64,000 bases of DNA from Cristatella mucedo (taxonomy: Eukaryota; Bryozoa; Phylactolaemata; Cristatellidae): assembly GCA_009760855.2 (NCBI GenBank), contig WPIO01000045.1:1766501-1830500 (forward strand), in the 5' to 3' direction. Positions within the stretch are counted from its first letter, which is position 1. Each line of letters opens with the position of its first letter. The notes beneath the pieces are model-generated. The model made no database searches. It worked only from the letters and a program-made list of their open reading frames with translations, and was not told the DNA's origin. The translations under genes were made by a program, and so were the position numbers. Below, piece by piece: positions 46,295 to 58,078 of the stretch.

Positions 46295-46620
46295 AACAAT
46301 TTTATCAGTGAAGAAAACTTAAAGTATTTCATCAGTACCTTTAATATCAGGAAATTGAGACATGTCAGTATTGGGCAGACAATAGTTTAAAATTTTTGAA
46401 ATCCGTTTTGGGTCTGAATCGCGAACAGGACTTCAGTTTTTGCGTAAACCAAAAAGCCTTGGTTTTTCTAAGCTTCTGGGTGCAAATTTTAAACGATTTA
46501 AAACTGCCTACTTGCTCATCATACCCCGATTTCTTAAAGCGGCGTTTATGCCGAGGCTTACCACAGTGAACCGTTTTAATCAATCAACAAGCGGAGTCAG
46601 ACATGTGAGCAAAATATAAA

Positions 46621-47453
46621 ATACTAAAGAGCCTGATGCTGCGATTTTTCACCGCCGGCGGCCTCAACTTCAAGCATGAGAAAATATTAGCTAATAATTA
46701 ACAGGTTTAGGTTCAAGTCGCAAGAAAATGTCAAAAAATTATTTGAAGCCATTGTATTTTGAGAAAACAATTACAAAATATACAGCAAGATTGAAATTTA
46801 GTTACAGAAAAACTAAATCAACCACTACAAATAAAAAGTTGAAAAAATATCAAATGAAGCAACGTAACTGGAACAAGGCCATAATGGATGAACCAAGCCA
46901 AGGCTGAGGCTGCCGAGTTCATTCTTTCAGAAGGCAAAGGTGAAGTGTAAAAACCTTGGGCTAGGCATTTTTAAGTTGATATGTAAAGCTTGATTTTGCT
47001 AATATTTTCAAATATCCCATGGTAAACAAAATCAAGTCAAGTGACTAGTCTCTGAACATAAGCATCGGTAGGCTACAAAGATGGTAGTGAATATCGTAGT
47101 CGCAGCATGTGTTTAAAAGTCATTAACAAATAGTTCTTATTTAGAAGCGAATAATACGCAAATAAAAAAGTATCTAGGTGGTTATATACTATTTCTAAAG
47201 GAGGAAGGTTAAAAGAATAAAAAGGGCAAACATTAAAATAAAAACTGGCTTGAAGATAATTGATGGCCCAGTGCATCTCTCTCATGCAGTCATCTTTATG
47301 TAGGGAGGCAGTGATAGAGTATAGACGATGCCATCAATCGAATAACCTGGTAATTGTAAATGTCGATGTTCATCAGATGAGCTTCATCGAGGCATATCTG
47401 AAAAACAAAGATATCGTATAAATGTACCAGTAAATTAAAACCTTGGTATATAG
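46621..47453. other. Unassigned sequence
   Basis: AT-rich, without recognised elements. Confidence 0.5.
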
Positions 47454-47657
47454 CGGTTGTTCTCAACCTTTCTAATGCTGAAACCCTTTAACACAGTTCG
47501 TTGAGGGTCGCCACAACAGTTCGCTGTGCCGACCCTCAACGAAATAATTATTGTGTCCAGAATGTGGAAATGCATGTTTTCCAATGGTCTTAGGTGACCC
47601 TGGGAAAGGCTGGTTAGATCACCAAAGGGGTAGCAACCCACAGGTGGAGAACCACCG
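47454..47657 (+). mobile_element. SPIN-like non-autonomous hAT element
   Basis: The left end reads cggttgttctcaacctttct and the right end reads gggtagcaacccacaggtgg then agaaccaccg. These are imperfect terminal inverted repeats of the GGTTCTCAACC type known from the SPIN (Space Invaders) hAT family. Internal sub-terminal sequences (ttttccaatggtcttaggtg; aaaggggtagcaacccacag) also resemble SPIN as I remember it. Flanking 8-mers gtatatag (47446-47453) and gcatatag (47658-47665) agree at 7 of 8 positions, and hAT transposons make 8-bp duplications. It is 204 bp long with no transposase. Confidence 0.75.
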
Positions 47658-47665
47658 GCATATAG

Positions 47666-48534
47666 TATATTGGCCTAGGTACAACAGGTATATCATCCTG
47701 AATCTAAAACCATTTCTCCAAAAACAATCAGTCGTATACTGCCATCGGAAAAAGGTAAACTGGCTTCTTTCTTGTCGACTTTTGAAGGTAAAAGAAATTT
47801 ACTACATCAAAAGCAGTTCCACTGTGAAGCAAAAATAAGTTTTTTGAGATCACTTACATGGCTACAGGCAATGCATTCACGAGTTAGAGACACTCTTAGG
47901 GGTAGCCGTGATTCCACCATGTCGAGGGCGATTCAAGATGGCCGTAGTGCCACTTTGTTCGTTGCTGTTCACTAACGTTTTCCATAGAATTCACTAACTA
48001 TTACACTAACGTTTTCTATTTCGTAGTCCATCGGAAAGAGAGCCAAACATATTTCCAGCTACTGCTAAACTAAATATAAGTAATTAGAATAAAAATTTAT
48101 CCCAGGTCTCAGGGATTCATTATTATTTTACCCAACGATTGATAACTGTAAGCTGCACTGTGGCTGCGAAATCAGGGAGCAGGAAATGCCGTCAAGTGGC
48201 GCTGCTACCCATAAACAACTTACCCGCCAAAACTCAACAGCCAACAATGGACTGGGCAAAGGCCTGGGTCTTTTTCCACTGCGAAGACAATATACATAGC
48301 CTAGAACGGTGAAATTGTAACTTTAAATGGTTAACCACATTTCATTTAGTGTCGGCTTTAGATTCAAACCTGAATGCGAGAAGCGATATATTTTACACGC
48401 TGAACAGCGAAAAATAAAAACGCATACAGCTATGAGCTATCTTAGGGTGGTTTACTTGTGTCCATCTTACAAAACAGGGATACGTTTAGTGATGTGGAAG
48501 CAAATTTTAGAGCTTCCCGAGGAACTGAGGTTAG
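47666..48534. other. Unassigned sequence
   Basis: Short frames only. The last ~100 bp may be a degenerate upstream part of the following LINE-A copy. Confidence 0.4.
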
Positions 48535-49812
48535 TATTTGTTGCTCATGTGGAACTTCCCTCCCAGCCTTCGAGCACCTCAAATTCTTTCAACTCACTTG
48601 CTGCATGTATTGATGACATCCGCACATGGATGGCAGCAAATTTTCTAAAACTTAAATGATGATAAAACTAACTTACTAGTCATGGGCGAACCCAGTGTGA
48701 TTCACAAATTGAAATGGCTGAAGCACAAAATTGGCTCTGCCAGCATATCTCCAGTTGAATCAGTTCGAAATCTAGCTGTCATATTCCAAAGCGACCTATC
48801 ATTAGACGACCGGATCAGATCCACAGTCAAATCTGCCTACTTTCAGCTACGTAACATTGCTAAAATTCGGGCTTTTTCAGATAAGGATAGCACATCTAAG
48901 TGTGTCCATGCATTCGTGATATCCCGTCTTGACTTCTGCAACTCACTGCTTACTGGCCTACCTGGTGAGCCGTGATGGCACACTAGGTAAGGCGGTTGCT
49001 TTTCACGACCTCGGTCCCGAGGTCGTGGGTTCGATTCCTGCGGTGGGCGATTCTGTATCGCCACTGCAAGCGGTGGTGATAGCCATAAAGGCTCTTCTGT
49101 CGCTATACAAAAAGAGGCTGTTTAATCAGCTAGGATTTTTTTTACCAGCATGTGCGATCCGGCGATTGCAGCTGGTGCAAGACTCCACGGCTAGGCTTGT
49201 CTGTCGTGAGCGTCTCAGTTGCTACATTACTCCACTTCTCGCCGACCTGCACTGGCTACCAGTCAAGCAACGGATTGACTTCAAGGTTTTGTCGCTCACT
49301 TTTAGGTCCCTTCATTCTGTGGCTCCAGTCTATCTCTCCGACATACTCCCCCATCAGGCCAAGCATCGTACCACCCGCTTTTCGGAATCCAACAGTCTAG
49401 AAATACCTCGTACAAACCTCAAATCCTTTGGAGACAGTGTGTTTAGTTAGTATGCTCCTAATGCCTGGAACTCCCTACCGACCTGGTTCAGAACATCCCC
49501 TGACCTGACCACATTTAAAAAGAATTCAAAAGCTCACCTATTTAGGACAGAATTTAGTGGGTCCTTGTGATTCGTCCTTGATCTGCTTATGTTTGCTGAC
49601 ACTGTGCATGCTGCCACTAACCACATTTGCATGCTGACCCTGTGCATGTCACTCCTAACCATTTTATTCATTTTTGTTTGTTTATCAAGCATGATTTTAC
49701 TCACCATTCAATTGCATTTCCCCTTTAGCAAATGTAAAGCGCCTCGAGAGAGATTAAGTTCTCTGAGGGTGCTTTATCAAGTGCATTATTATCATTATAT
49801 TATTATTATTAA
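48535..49812 (+). mobile_element. LINE-A copy, best-preserved C-terminal region, with nested SINE-1
   Basis: It starts just after the position of the catalytic YADD motif. It encodes PSSTSNSFNSLAACIDDIRT, then LSLDDRIRSTVKSAYFQL, ISRLDFCNSLLTGLP, the SINE-1 insert, then IRRLQLVQDSTARLVCRE, LHWLPVKQRIDFKVLSLTF, YLSDILPHQAKHRTTRFSES and the end of the ORF near 49570. The untranslated region and tail (gcaaatgtaaagcgcctcg) end in ATT repeats at about 49812. One frameshift lies between 48655 and 48682. Confidence 0.9.
48965..49130 (+). mobile_element. SINE-1 copy nested in LINE-A coding sequence
   Basis: A complete tRNA-like head (gtgagccgtgatggcacact; B-box gggttcgattcc at about 49026) and a body with the paired segment tatcgccactgcaagcggtg. 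It ends at tttaatcagcta. It splits the conserved LINE-A sequence between SLLTGLP and AIRRLQLVQ. This is the best reference copy of the family in the window. Confidence 0.85.
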
Positions 49813-50069
49813 GCATAATTTAGTCATGATTGCTACGTTGCTTGGTTGATATATACCCGTTCCTGATACTGATTTAATTTATGTATTTGCATGAAAAAAG
49901 AAGGAAACAGATAAGTCTATCACAGTATGCACAGTTTCATCACGGAAAGCACAATATATACAGCTATCAATGTGGAATGAGCAAATGCTCTTTGGAATAA
50001 GTGGGTTATAATCTTCCTTTAAAATGTGTCTGGTCATAGCAACTCTTGATGTCAGGTGGATGGGAGGTG

Positions 50070-50235
50070 TTTCAATGCTGTGCATGTCACCCCTAACTAT
50101 GTTATTAATGATGTTTATCCTGAATTATTTTACTCAACATTCAATCGCATTTTCCTTTGCAGCAAATGTAAAGCTCATAGAAAGAGTTTGAGTTCTCTGA
50201 GGGCGCTTTATCAATTGCAGTGTTGTTTTTATTAC
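50070..50235 (+). mobile_element. LINE-A 3' end fragment
   Basis: Untranslated region (ctgtgcatgtcacccctaac) and tail (gcaaatgtaaagctcatag) without coding sequence. Confidence 0.8.
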
Positions 50236-50561
50236 TATTACTTTCACAGAATTCCTCACCCCTTGTGGGTTTAAAGATAGTAATAAGCGGTTGCCTAAAA
50301 GCTTTTTTGGGCAAGGTCTTTGGTTTGGAAAATGATCGGTTTACCTAAGAATGATTAAAAAGATTGGTCGTTGAGGGATCCATTAATACAGATTTGGTAC
50401 AGAGGCAACCATATCACTCGCAATAAGTCTAAATTACTGGCTTGTAGTTGCTCATTTTGTGCTGAAGAATAATGTTTCAACATCGCAAACCAATAAAACT
50501 GTCCTTCATAATCTAGACTTGGCTAATCCTTTGATCTAGGGTTAATTCTATTTGATTGGTT

Positions 50562-50700
50562 GAGCTGGTTCCGTCCAGGGGCTAAAGTGCTCACCTCGAC
50601 CAAGGTCTGAATGAGGTCTTAAGCTCATGCTCTAAACTATTGGTGAAGTGCCTGTATAGAGATTAAGTTCTCTTGCGGTGCTATACAAATCAATTATATG
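50562..50700 (+). mobile_element. SINE-2 copy
   Basis: Head gagctggttccgtccagggg and body ctcacctcgaccaaggtctg, then the LINE-A-like tail gattaagttctcttgcggtg followed by ctatacaaat. Confidence 0.75.
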
Positions 50701-50914
50701 AGATAACATTCCTCAGGATTAAATGCGAACTATGTTTCATCGTACAAAACGGAAACTAATATACGGCTGTCTTACCACTTTCATGCTTTCTATCAGCGTT
50801 CTCTATATCCTCCATTAGCTTTTCATACGACGTGATTATAATGTCCTGTAGACATAATTTTTCAGGTTGGACGCACGTTCTGGAAACAACGCCTCGATAA
50901 ACCTGAAAATGACA

Positions 50915-51718
50915 TAATAGTAATAGTGAACTTGATAAAGCGCCCACAGAGAACTTAATCTATTCCTAGGCGTTTTACATTTGCTGCAAAGGGAAACCCA
51001 ATTGAATGATGAGTAATATCATGGTTGATAAACAACATGAATAACATGGTTAGGGGTGACATGCATAGGGTCAGCATGTAAATGTAGTTAGTGGCAGCAA
51101 GTGCAGTGTCAGCAAGCACAAGCACATGAACAACGAATCACAGGTACCTACTAAAGGCTGTCCTAAATAAGTGTGTTTTTAAGTTTTTTTTAAATGTGAT
51201 CAAGTCAGGGAATGTTCTGACGCATGTCGGGAGGGAGCTACAGGCTTTGGAAGCATCCGAACTAAATGCACGGTCTCCAAATAATTTGAGGGTTTGTATG
51301 AGGTATTGGTAAACTGTTGGATTCCGAAAAGCAGATGGTACGATGCTCGGCCTGGTGGGGAAGAAGATCTGAGAGATAGGCTGGAACCCAAGAATTAAGT
51401 GACCTAAACTTGAGTCATAAAACCTTGATGTCGATCCGTTGCTTGACTGGTAGCCAGTGCAGGTCGGCGAGAAGTGGTGTGATGTGGCAACTGCGACGCT
51501 CACGACAGACAAGCCCTGCTGCCGAGTTTTGCACCATCTTTAATCGCCTGAATGCACATGTCGGTAGGCCAGGAAGCAGTGAGTTATAGCAGTCAAGACG
51601 GGATGTCACAAATGCATGGACCAACTTAGACGCGGTATCCTGGTCTAAGCAAGCCCGAATTTTAGCAATGCTAGTTATCTGAAAGTAGGCAGACTTGATT
51701 GTGGAGCTTTTTCACTTT
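50915..51718 (-). mobile_element. LINE-A copy, 5'-truncated
   Basis: Minus-strand reverse-transcriptase C-terminus: SRLDCYNSLLPGLP, RRLKMVQNSAAGLVCRE and LHWLPVKQRIDIKVL in the 51415-51624 frame, continuing in a second frame to 51138. The 3' tail lies at about 50930-50990. Truncated at about 51718. Confidence 0.88.
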
Positions 51719-52999
51719 TTGCTATCGAAATCAAAATGTGCAGTAAGCAACAGGGTCACACTTGGCGGTATTTTTATAAAAATAATACTCATAAAGATGA
51801 CGCCTGAAACTATGAGAGTCAAAAAATATAGCTACCTTAACAATACCACGAGTAAATAAATACACCATAGCGTTGCTAGAAATTTATTACGAAAGATAGT
51901 GAATGCTAAGTCTAAACAGTCCACAGCTTGAGCCTTAGCAGAGGGGGTACACTATGCTCGGCAGCTTCAAAATTCTAATAAACGCTGTCTGTAGTCCTTT
52001 TTAAAGACTGTGACATCAAGATATAGCTGGTGTTTACTTAAAGTTTAGGAAAGCTTTTCCAAAGCAGCTTTGCTACAGCAAAGGCCTACCATGGTTTGCA
52101 GGGTTCCTGGTGTCACGTGGCGTCTTATTTCTTCTTCCCAATGGTTGACGAGCCGCTCTGGAACGATAATCAGAGTAGCTTTTGATGACAATGGCTTCTG
52201 AAATAAAAAGGTTTTTGCCCACTGAAAATTTTACTTCGCCTCACCGGTTCTTTCTCAATACCGCTGCTGGCGAATGCAGCAATAGATAAAGTTGTAATTA
52301 TAGTCCTTAACTATTTATCGTGCCAAAGCTTTACTTAACACACTGTCGGCATAAATACTCATTACGCTATCATTCGAACGTAGCATGCTCTGATAATGTA
52401 TTTCAAACGAGAACAAAAGAAAATCGTCTTAATTTTGAGATGTTCTTCTATAATAAAGGATACCATCTGAAATAATAAAATTCACAGCAATAATAATGAG
52501 AAAAACTCAACAACACCTATTGAGGACTGCAGTATATGTATAGGTATTTCAAATACGCTGTAAATACAACATGACAGTGGTTGATTCCTCATCTGCTGTT
52601 TCAATGTCTACGGGAGCATAAAGATAAGTGTTATCTTGAATGGAGAAAACGTTATGAGAATAAGATAACTGGTTAGCTTTATTTTGAATGCTGCCAAATC
52701 ACATGAAGATGAAAGAATGTTACTCGACAGTAAATCCACTCTTTGGGACATGCTTCAAAGGGAATTTAAGTTTAGTATAAGCACTGCCCACCCATTAAAG
52801 TCAGCACAGTGGGTTTTGCACTGATTTGCGTGGTTATGAATTAATTCAAATAGGTTCGCGTGAGGGACCTCTTAGTGAATTACTCAGCTTTGAAGTCCAT
52901 AAGCTGCTTAACGGTGAGTACAAACTGGCCAGAAATTATTCATGATCTCAGCTGCAAATTTTAGAGGGACAAACCTGGTGTTGAAGGCCCGAACAAATG
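51719..52999. other. Unassigned sequence
   Basis: No recognised element. Short frames only. Confidence 0.5.
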
Positions 53000-53590
53000 T
53001 GTTTACATTTTTGCAGAAAGAGGATTGCGTATCGTCAATAGTCTACGTAATTGTGACTCATTGCAACTCAAAAATACTTGGGCAACTCCATCGCTATGGA
53101 AAACAAGTGTACTTGCAGTGTCTTGCATCAACTTTAAGCACCAAGACGCATAGGCTGATAAACCTGCAAGCCACGAGTAACTTAGGTAGAATCCATGAAC
53201 CAACTCGAACGTAGTACGCATGTCTAGCAAGCCCAAAATTGATGCCGGATACTCTATAATTTAGTAGTTCGTCAATGATTGTTGCTCGTGACCATTAATT
53301 CTCCGGAGTCCACATTTCCATATGGCCTCAGCGTTTGCAAGGCGATGATGCTCTGATGGTAAGATTGGATGATGCAAAGAGATGCTCTGGCAGGATTGGA
53401 TGATGCAAAGAGATGCTCTGGCAGGATTGGATGATGCAAAGAGATGCTCTGGCAGGATTGGATGATGCAAAGAGATGCCCTGGCACGATAGGAGGAGCTC
53501 GTGGAGGGGGACCTAATGATCAGAAGTATCAAATACAGCCGATAGATCATACAGCATAAGTAGCATATAGGTTTTAGGTGTGTACACATT
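53000..53590 (-). mobile_element. LINE-B reverse-transcriptase fragment with embedded tandem repeat
   Basis: On the minus strand, 53520-53580 encodes LYDLSAVFDTSDH (motif A region with the catalytic Asp). 53150-53236 encodes LLDMRTTFELVHGFYL, comparable to RTTFGLAYEALAWFTLYL in the 42417-42623 copy. Between them lies a 31-bp tandem repeat. No 3' tail is attached; another LINE-B copy abuts at 53597. Confidence 0.65.
53363..53486 (+). repeat. 31-bp tandem repeat, four copies
   Basis: Units start at 53363, 53394, 53425 and 53456 (gattggatgatgcaaagaga then tgctctggcag). The first three are identical and the last differs at its 3' end. There are no spacers between the units. Confidence 0.95.
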
Positions 53591-53596
53591 CCTGAT

Positions 53597-54262
53597 ACGC
53601 ATGTATCTCCGTCTGTAACTCCACAAAGTCATAAAGACTACGTGGGTGTTACGCAGGAGAGTTTTGTATAGCACATCCACAGCCTAGGCGGCTTTCGGTA
53701 CGCATTCGCTGGCCAACAGACTTCGTCTCACGCAACGAAGAGAAAGTGGGAAGCATAACAGAGTCAGGAAAGATGTCGAGGCCGAGTAGCAGCGGTAGTG
53801 AGTAGCATCTAGCAGATCAGGACAGCTGAAAAGCATGTCATAGTCGGCAGCAGGAGATTAGTTGTCGTTGCCTAAAAATTGTGGAAGCTAGTTCCACAGT
53901 CTAGGACCTGCAGAGCTAAAGCTTCTGTCGCCAACGGCCTTTAAACGAAGGAATGGAACAGCTAATTCGTTGTCCACACAGGACCTGGTGGTGAAAAGAG
54001 GCTGAAACTGGTGCAGCAGTTCAGCCAGGTACGAAGGAGCCAAGCCGTGGCGGGCCTTGTGGGTCAGCATAAGAACTTTGCTCGGTACCCGTTGCTCGAC
54101 TGGCATTCATCCTAGCTCTTTTAGCAAAGGATACACTTGCTAAAACCTCTGTCACTTGAAGGCTAGCCTTACTGCCTTATTCATGGTCAGCTGCAGTTGC
54201 CTAGTAGCTTTCTATGGTAGCTCAGCCAAAAGGGAATTACAATAATCAAGCCGGGACCGAGC
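53597..54262 (-). mobile_element. LINE-B 3' fragment
   Basis: Encodes QRVPSKVLMLTHKARHGLAP, then SYLAELLHQFQP and VGDRSFSSAGPRLWN on the minus strand. These are followed by the 3' region and the LINE-B end at 53600 (atctccgtctgtaactccac on the plus strand). This is the clearest LINE-B C-terminus in the window. Confidence 0.88.
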
Positions 54263-54639
54263 TCCTTGGACACACGAGTTCTACACTCAAATCAGCACTG
54301 GTTCTGCCGAGTGACTAGCTCTAACACATGACTGGAAAATACCTGCTAATTTGAAGTTTCTATATCCGAGTTCAGCTGATCTGTCATTACTCTTTGTGGA
54401 GTCTTCGACTAGAGCAGCAGTCTGAGAAGACTGTGGAGACTGGCTAGAGTGATCATATGCCCTTCCTTCTCGAGTACAAGGAGTGGCCTCATAGCAGTTT
54501 TTCGAATGGTGCCGGAACTATACCTGAGGCTAAGGGCATATATATTATGCTTTACTTATGCTTGGCGGCAGCAGATCTGTGCAGCTTACAGGTAGGGCCG
54601 TGGGAATAAGGTCAATATTGCAAGCAGTCTTCGTAGACT

Positions 54640-55165
54640 CCGAGATGAATTTCAGGACAACGTCAGTTTCGCCAATAACTTTAGGTCCCTCTGCTCCGTG
54701 GCTCCACCGTAGCTAACAGAAATACTACCCCACCTCCCGCCTGACTAGACAGCGTACTAACTGCCTCTGTGAAATTAATCCTTTAGCACCACCTATTACG
54801 AGCCTCAAACTTTTGGGAAGCCATGCTTTTGGTTCGTATGATACCAAAGCCTGAAAGTTACTCCAGACTGACGTCGCGACATCCCTTGTATTGGAAAACT
54901 TTACATATGACTTAAAAGCACATTATTTTATCACAGCGTTTAGTGGGTCCTCGTGTTTTTTTGTCCGTTGATTATGGTGACAGAAACTGTGCATAGTGTT
55001 ACTAACCATATTCGCATGCTGAAACTGTGCTTATTACCTCTAACCCCGTTATGCTTTTTGACTTGCATTTTATCAGTATTCATCAGATCATGCTTCCTTT
55101 ACACCAATTGCAAAGTGCTTAGAGATATATTAATTTCTACAAATGCTTTATGCAAATTTATTATT
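54640..55165 (+). mobile_element. LINE-A fragment, degenerate
   Basis: Matches from ttaggtccctctgctccgtg to the tail with ATT repeats at about 55160. Stops and shifts are numerous. Confidence 0.65.
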
Positions 55166-55244
55166 ATTATTACTATTTTTGCCATCATAGTCGTGGCAGG
55201 CTTTAATGAAGATATTGAGCGAATTCAAACATTCTCTAATAAAA

Positions 55245-55682
55245 ATTAGGCATTTGATATAGCACCCTCACACAGAGCTCAATCTCTTTCTAGGCACATT
55301 TTCTAAAAAGGAGGCATTGTCAAATGGTTAGTGATAGCATGCTCAATAAAACATAAGAATAGCATGGCCGTCCGTGACATGAACAGGGTCAGCATGCAAG
55401 CATAATTATAGGTAGCATGCATAGTGTTGACACATCTAAGCACGTAAAGGTCGATTCACAGGGACACAGTAAATGCTGTGATAAATATGGGCGGTTTTAG
55501 CTTCTTTTTAAATTTGGTCAAGTCGTGAGATGCACTGACCCAAACCGGGAATGAGTTCCCGGCTTTAGTAGCGTAGGGCCTAAAGGCACGGTCTCTAAAA
55601 TAGTTGAGGTTTGCACGAGGTCTAGGTAAACCTTCAGATTCCAAAAAGTGGGTTGCATGATGCTTAGCTTGGTGGGGAAGTA
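55245..55682 (-). mobile_element. LINE-A copy, 5'-truncated
   Basis: Minus-strand frame 55456-55698 has LLPHQAKHHATHFLESEG and FRDRAFRPYATKAGNS, the end of the ORF. The tail is at 55250-55300. Together with 54640-55165 it forms a tail-to-tail inverted pair. Confidence 0.8.
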
Positions 55683-56290
55683 ATAATAATGACAACAATT
55701 TGATAAAGTGCCCTCAGAGAACTAAATCTATTTCTAGGCTGCAAAGAAAGCAAAGGAAGATAGCTGCAAAGGAAGCACGATCAAACGTTTAGTGGTAGCA
55801 TGCTTAATCAACAACAGGAATAACATGCTTGGTTAGAAGTGAATTGCTCAGGTTCAGAATTCAAGTACGCTTATTGACAGCATGCTCCAGTGTCAGCACG
55901 AATTAGCACATGACGGAAGAATCACAGGGCCTCACAAAATGCTGTATAAGTAGATACGTTTTCAGGATTTTTTGAATCGGAAGAGTCTAGATATGTTGTA
56001 ATGCACATCGTGAGTGAGTTCCGGGCTTCAGGAGCATATGAACTAAAGGCAGGGTTTTCAAAGAATTTGAGTTTGTACGAGGTAAAGTTAAACAATTATA
56101 TTCGGAAATTCGCGTTGCACGATGGTTAGTCTGATGGGGGAGTATATAGTATCGCTAGACTGTAGCCAAAGAATGAAGGGACATACAAGTGAGTGACGAA
56201 ACTTTAAAGGCACTGAGTTGCTTGACAAAGTGGAAGTGCAGGTTGGCGAGAAGTGTTGAGATGATTTGCGGTTGGTTAGAGGCATAGTGA
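55683..56290 (-). mobile_element. LINE-A copy, 5'-truncated, abutting the previous one
   Basis: Its terminal ATT repeat and tail (cctcagagaactaaatctat on the plus strand) begin at 55683, directly after the 5' break of the 55245-55682 copy. It contains degenerate C-terminal coding sequence up to about 56285. Confidence 0.75.
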
Positions 56291-57475
56291 AACAGCAGGA
56301 TTCAGGCGAGCAGGAGATACGACAAGAAGCATGAGAAGGAAATACTTAATACAGCAAATATTTAATGGTAATAAAAAGAAATATTAATAAAATAGCTGTA
56401 CGTTTGGAAGCAAAGGAACAAAGCAATATAAAGGTGAATCACAAAAAACCTTGTGTTCAACAATCTAGTTAAGGCGAGCCAGCAAACTTCTGGAGAAAGT
56501 GGTTTCCTGCGATTTCAAGTGGTATTTCTAAAGTTCATCTCAGAAGAGTTCGGCTACAGATTTTAAAAGTTTCCACGTAGTACCAGCTAATCATATACTG
56601 TTCGATTTGGAGGAGGTAGCCTCTTCATGTCAGCATGCCTAATTGTACCAGACAATAGGCAGACTTAACTGTGGAGCTCAAGGGATCATCCACAGATCGA
56701 TAGTTTCTGAGCGATAATGACTAGAGGATTGCAAGCATAGGCTACGATCGAGTCTGACCCGGGTCAAGGCTCGGTGCTTGTTAGGCTACCGGATGATACC
56801 AGTAGGTTTTCCAACAATTATTTACTTGGCTTTATTAGTATTAAATCAGGTAAAGTGTACTTTCGCCTAAGTGCTCAATTAATCGATTCAAGCTGCAAAG
56901 CAGTGAATGCAGTAGATGTTGCTGACATTCAGAGAAGGATCGCGGAACAGGTACTCCGGTTTTTCACTTTATACCAAACAAACTTTTGCAATAACTTCAG
57001 GCATCTTAAGTACTCATGCACGAATTGTAACGTCTAAATGTAAACATTTCTACCCTAAATGTAGCATCACAAATTTACATTTATCTGCTATTAATTGTAT
57101 ATCGGCAAAATTTTAAGAGAGTAGTTATGGAGCTAATTAATTGTATATTCATATGCATTACAAATATACATACATGTCTATATATATTTGTGGGTGTTTT
57201 TGTATAGAGGTATAGGTATAAGTATATGTGTATTTATCAATTGGTGCATGTGTGCGTGTTTGAAGCAAGCGCCGTGGCTATTACTTATTGACGTCAATGA
57301 TTCAGCTCTAAAGCAGGCCGATAGCTATTGGTTAAAAGCTGGTTGTCGTGTTTCTTGGAAACCTGCATTTTAGAAAAAGGATGAAGATTATCTCGTAAGG
57401 AAAAAGTAATTGCTTATTCTAATATACCAAATCTAGAGTCGAGCTGTTCCTGATAAATAAATAAAAACAATACTA
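56291..57475. other. Unassigned sequence
   Basis: A short LINE-A-like remnant (ataggcagacttaactgtgg) lies at about 56652. An 87-codon plus-strand frame at 56774-57037 (GFISIKSGKVYFRLSAQLID) has no recognised domain. Alternating TA/TG runs occur near 57160-57235. Confidence 0.4.
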
Positions 57476-57635
57476 GCTGATTTAACAGCCTCTCTTTGTA
57501 GAGCGACAGAAGAGCCTTTACGGCCATCACCACCACTTGCAGTTGTGATAAAGAATCGCCCACTGCAGGATTCGAACCCACGACTTCCGGGCCGAGGTCG
57601 TGAAAAGCAACCGCCTTACCTAGCGAGCCATTAGT
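57476..57635 (-). mobile_element. SINE-1 copy
   Basis: The complement reads through ctgatttaacagcctctctt, the B-box region (aggattcgaacccacgactt) and the head (accgccttacctagcgagcc). Confidence 0.8.
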
Positions 57636-58078
57636 GCCAATAAATAATATTTAGATGCTGCAAAATAAATAAAACGAGCTTAAAATGTTTGGCTCCGTAT
57701 AGTTTTAAGAAATCAGCCAGGCTCCGGCCATTTGTTAAAGTATTAGAAACCGAGACACGGTAATTTACCTAGTGCACGAGCTCATTACGAAAACGCTCCT
57801 TACTTTGGATAATCTTACAAGATAGACAAGAAACAAAGAAGAAATTAAGACGTAGCCATGCTTACACATGACCCCTGCAAACGAGGGTAAATTAAAGTTG
57901 CTAAACGGGCATCAGCTTCTGAACTAACCGTACGCATAATAATGAATGCTGAAGCCACTGGGCATCTGCCATGCTTACAAGATATTGGGTGTTATATATT
58001 CGTCGTGCGGCTTGTTAAACGTGAGATATTTTAAAACCTCAAATTAAGCCAATTCGGCTTGCATTTAGGCTGCCATAC

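Larger units (their letters stand above)
45255..46620 (-). mobile_element. LINE-B copy, internally deleted, with nested SINE-2
   Basis: The upstream (high-coordinate) part matches the LINE-B linker (tttttctaagcttctgggtg at about 46465). The 45555-45758 frame has reverse-transcriptase sequence LLAHDEIMCNEDSNTTVLVL followed by NLSGAFD. The downstream part (45255-45500) is the 3' end. The VPQGS and YADD segments are deleted. A SINE-2 copy interrupts it at 46146-46262. Confidence 0.8.

Noticed and set aside
49000-49060. Possible functional tRNA gene (A and B boxes present)
   Set aside because: The sequence is the head of SINE-1. It has no tRNA-length cloverleaf end, continues into a SINE body, and is repeated in several diverged copies.
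53363-53486. Direct repeats that could suggest a CRISPR array
   Set aside because: The 31-bp units are contiguous without spacers, and the window is animal DNA.
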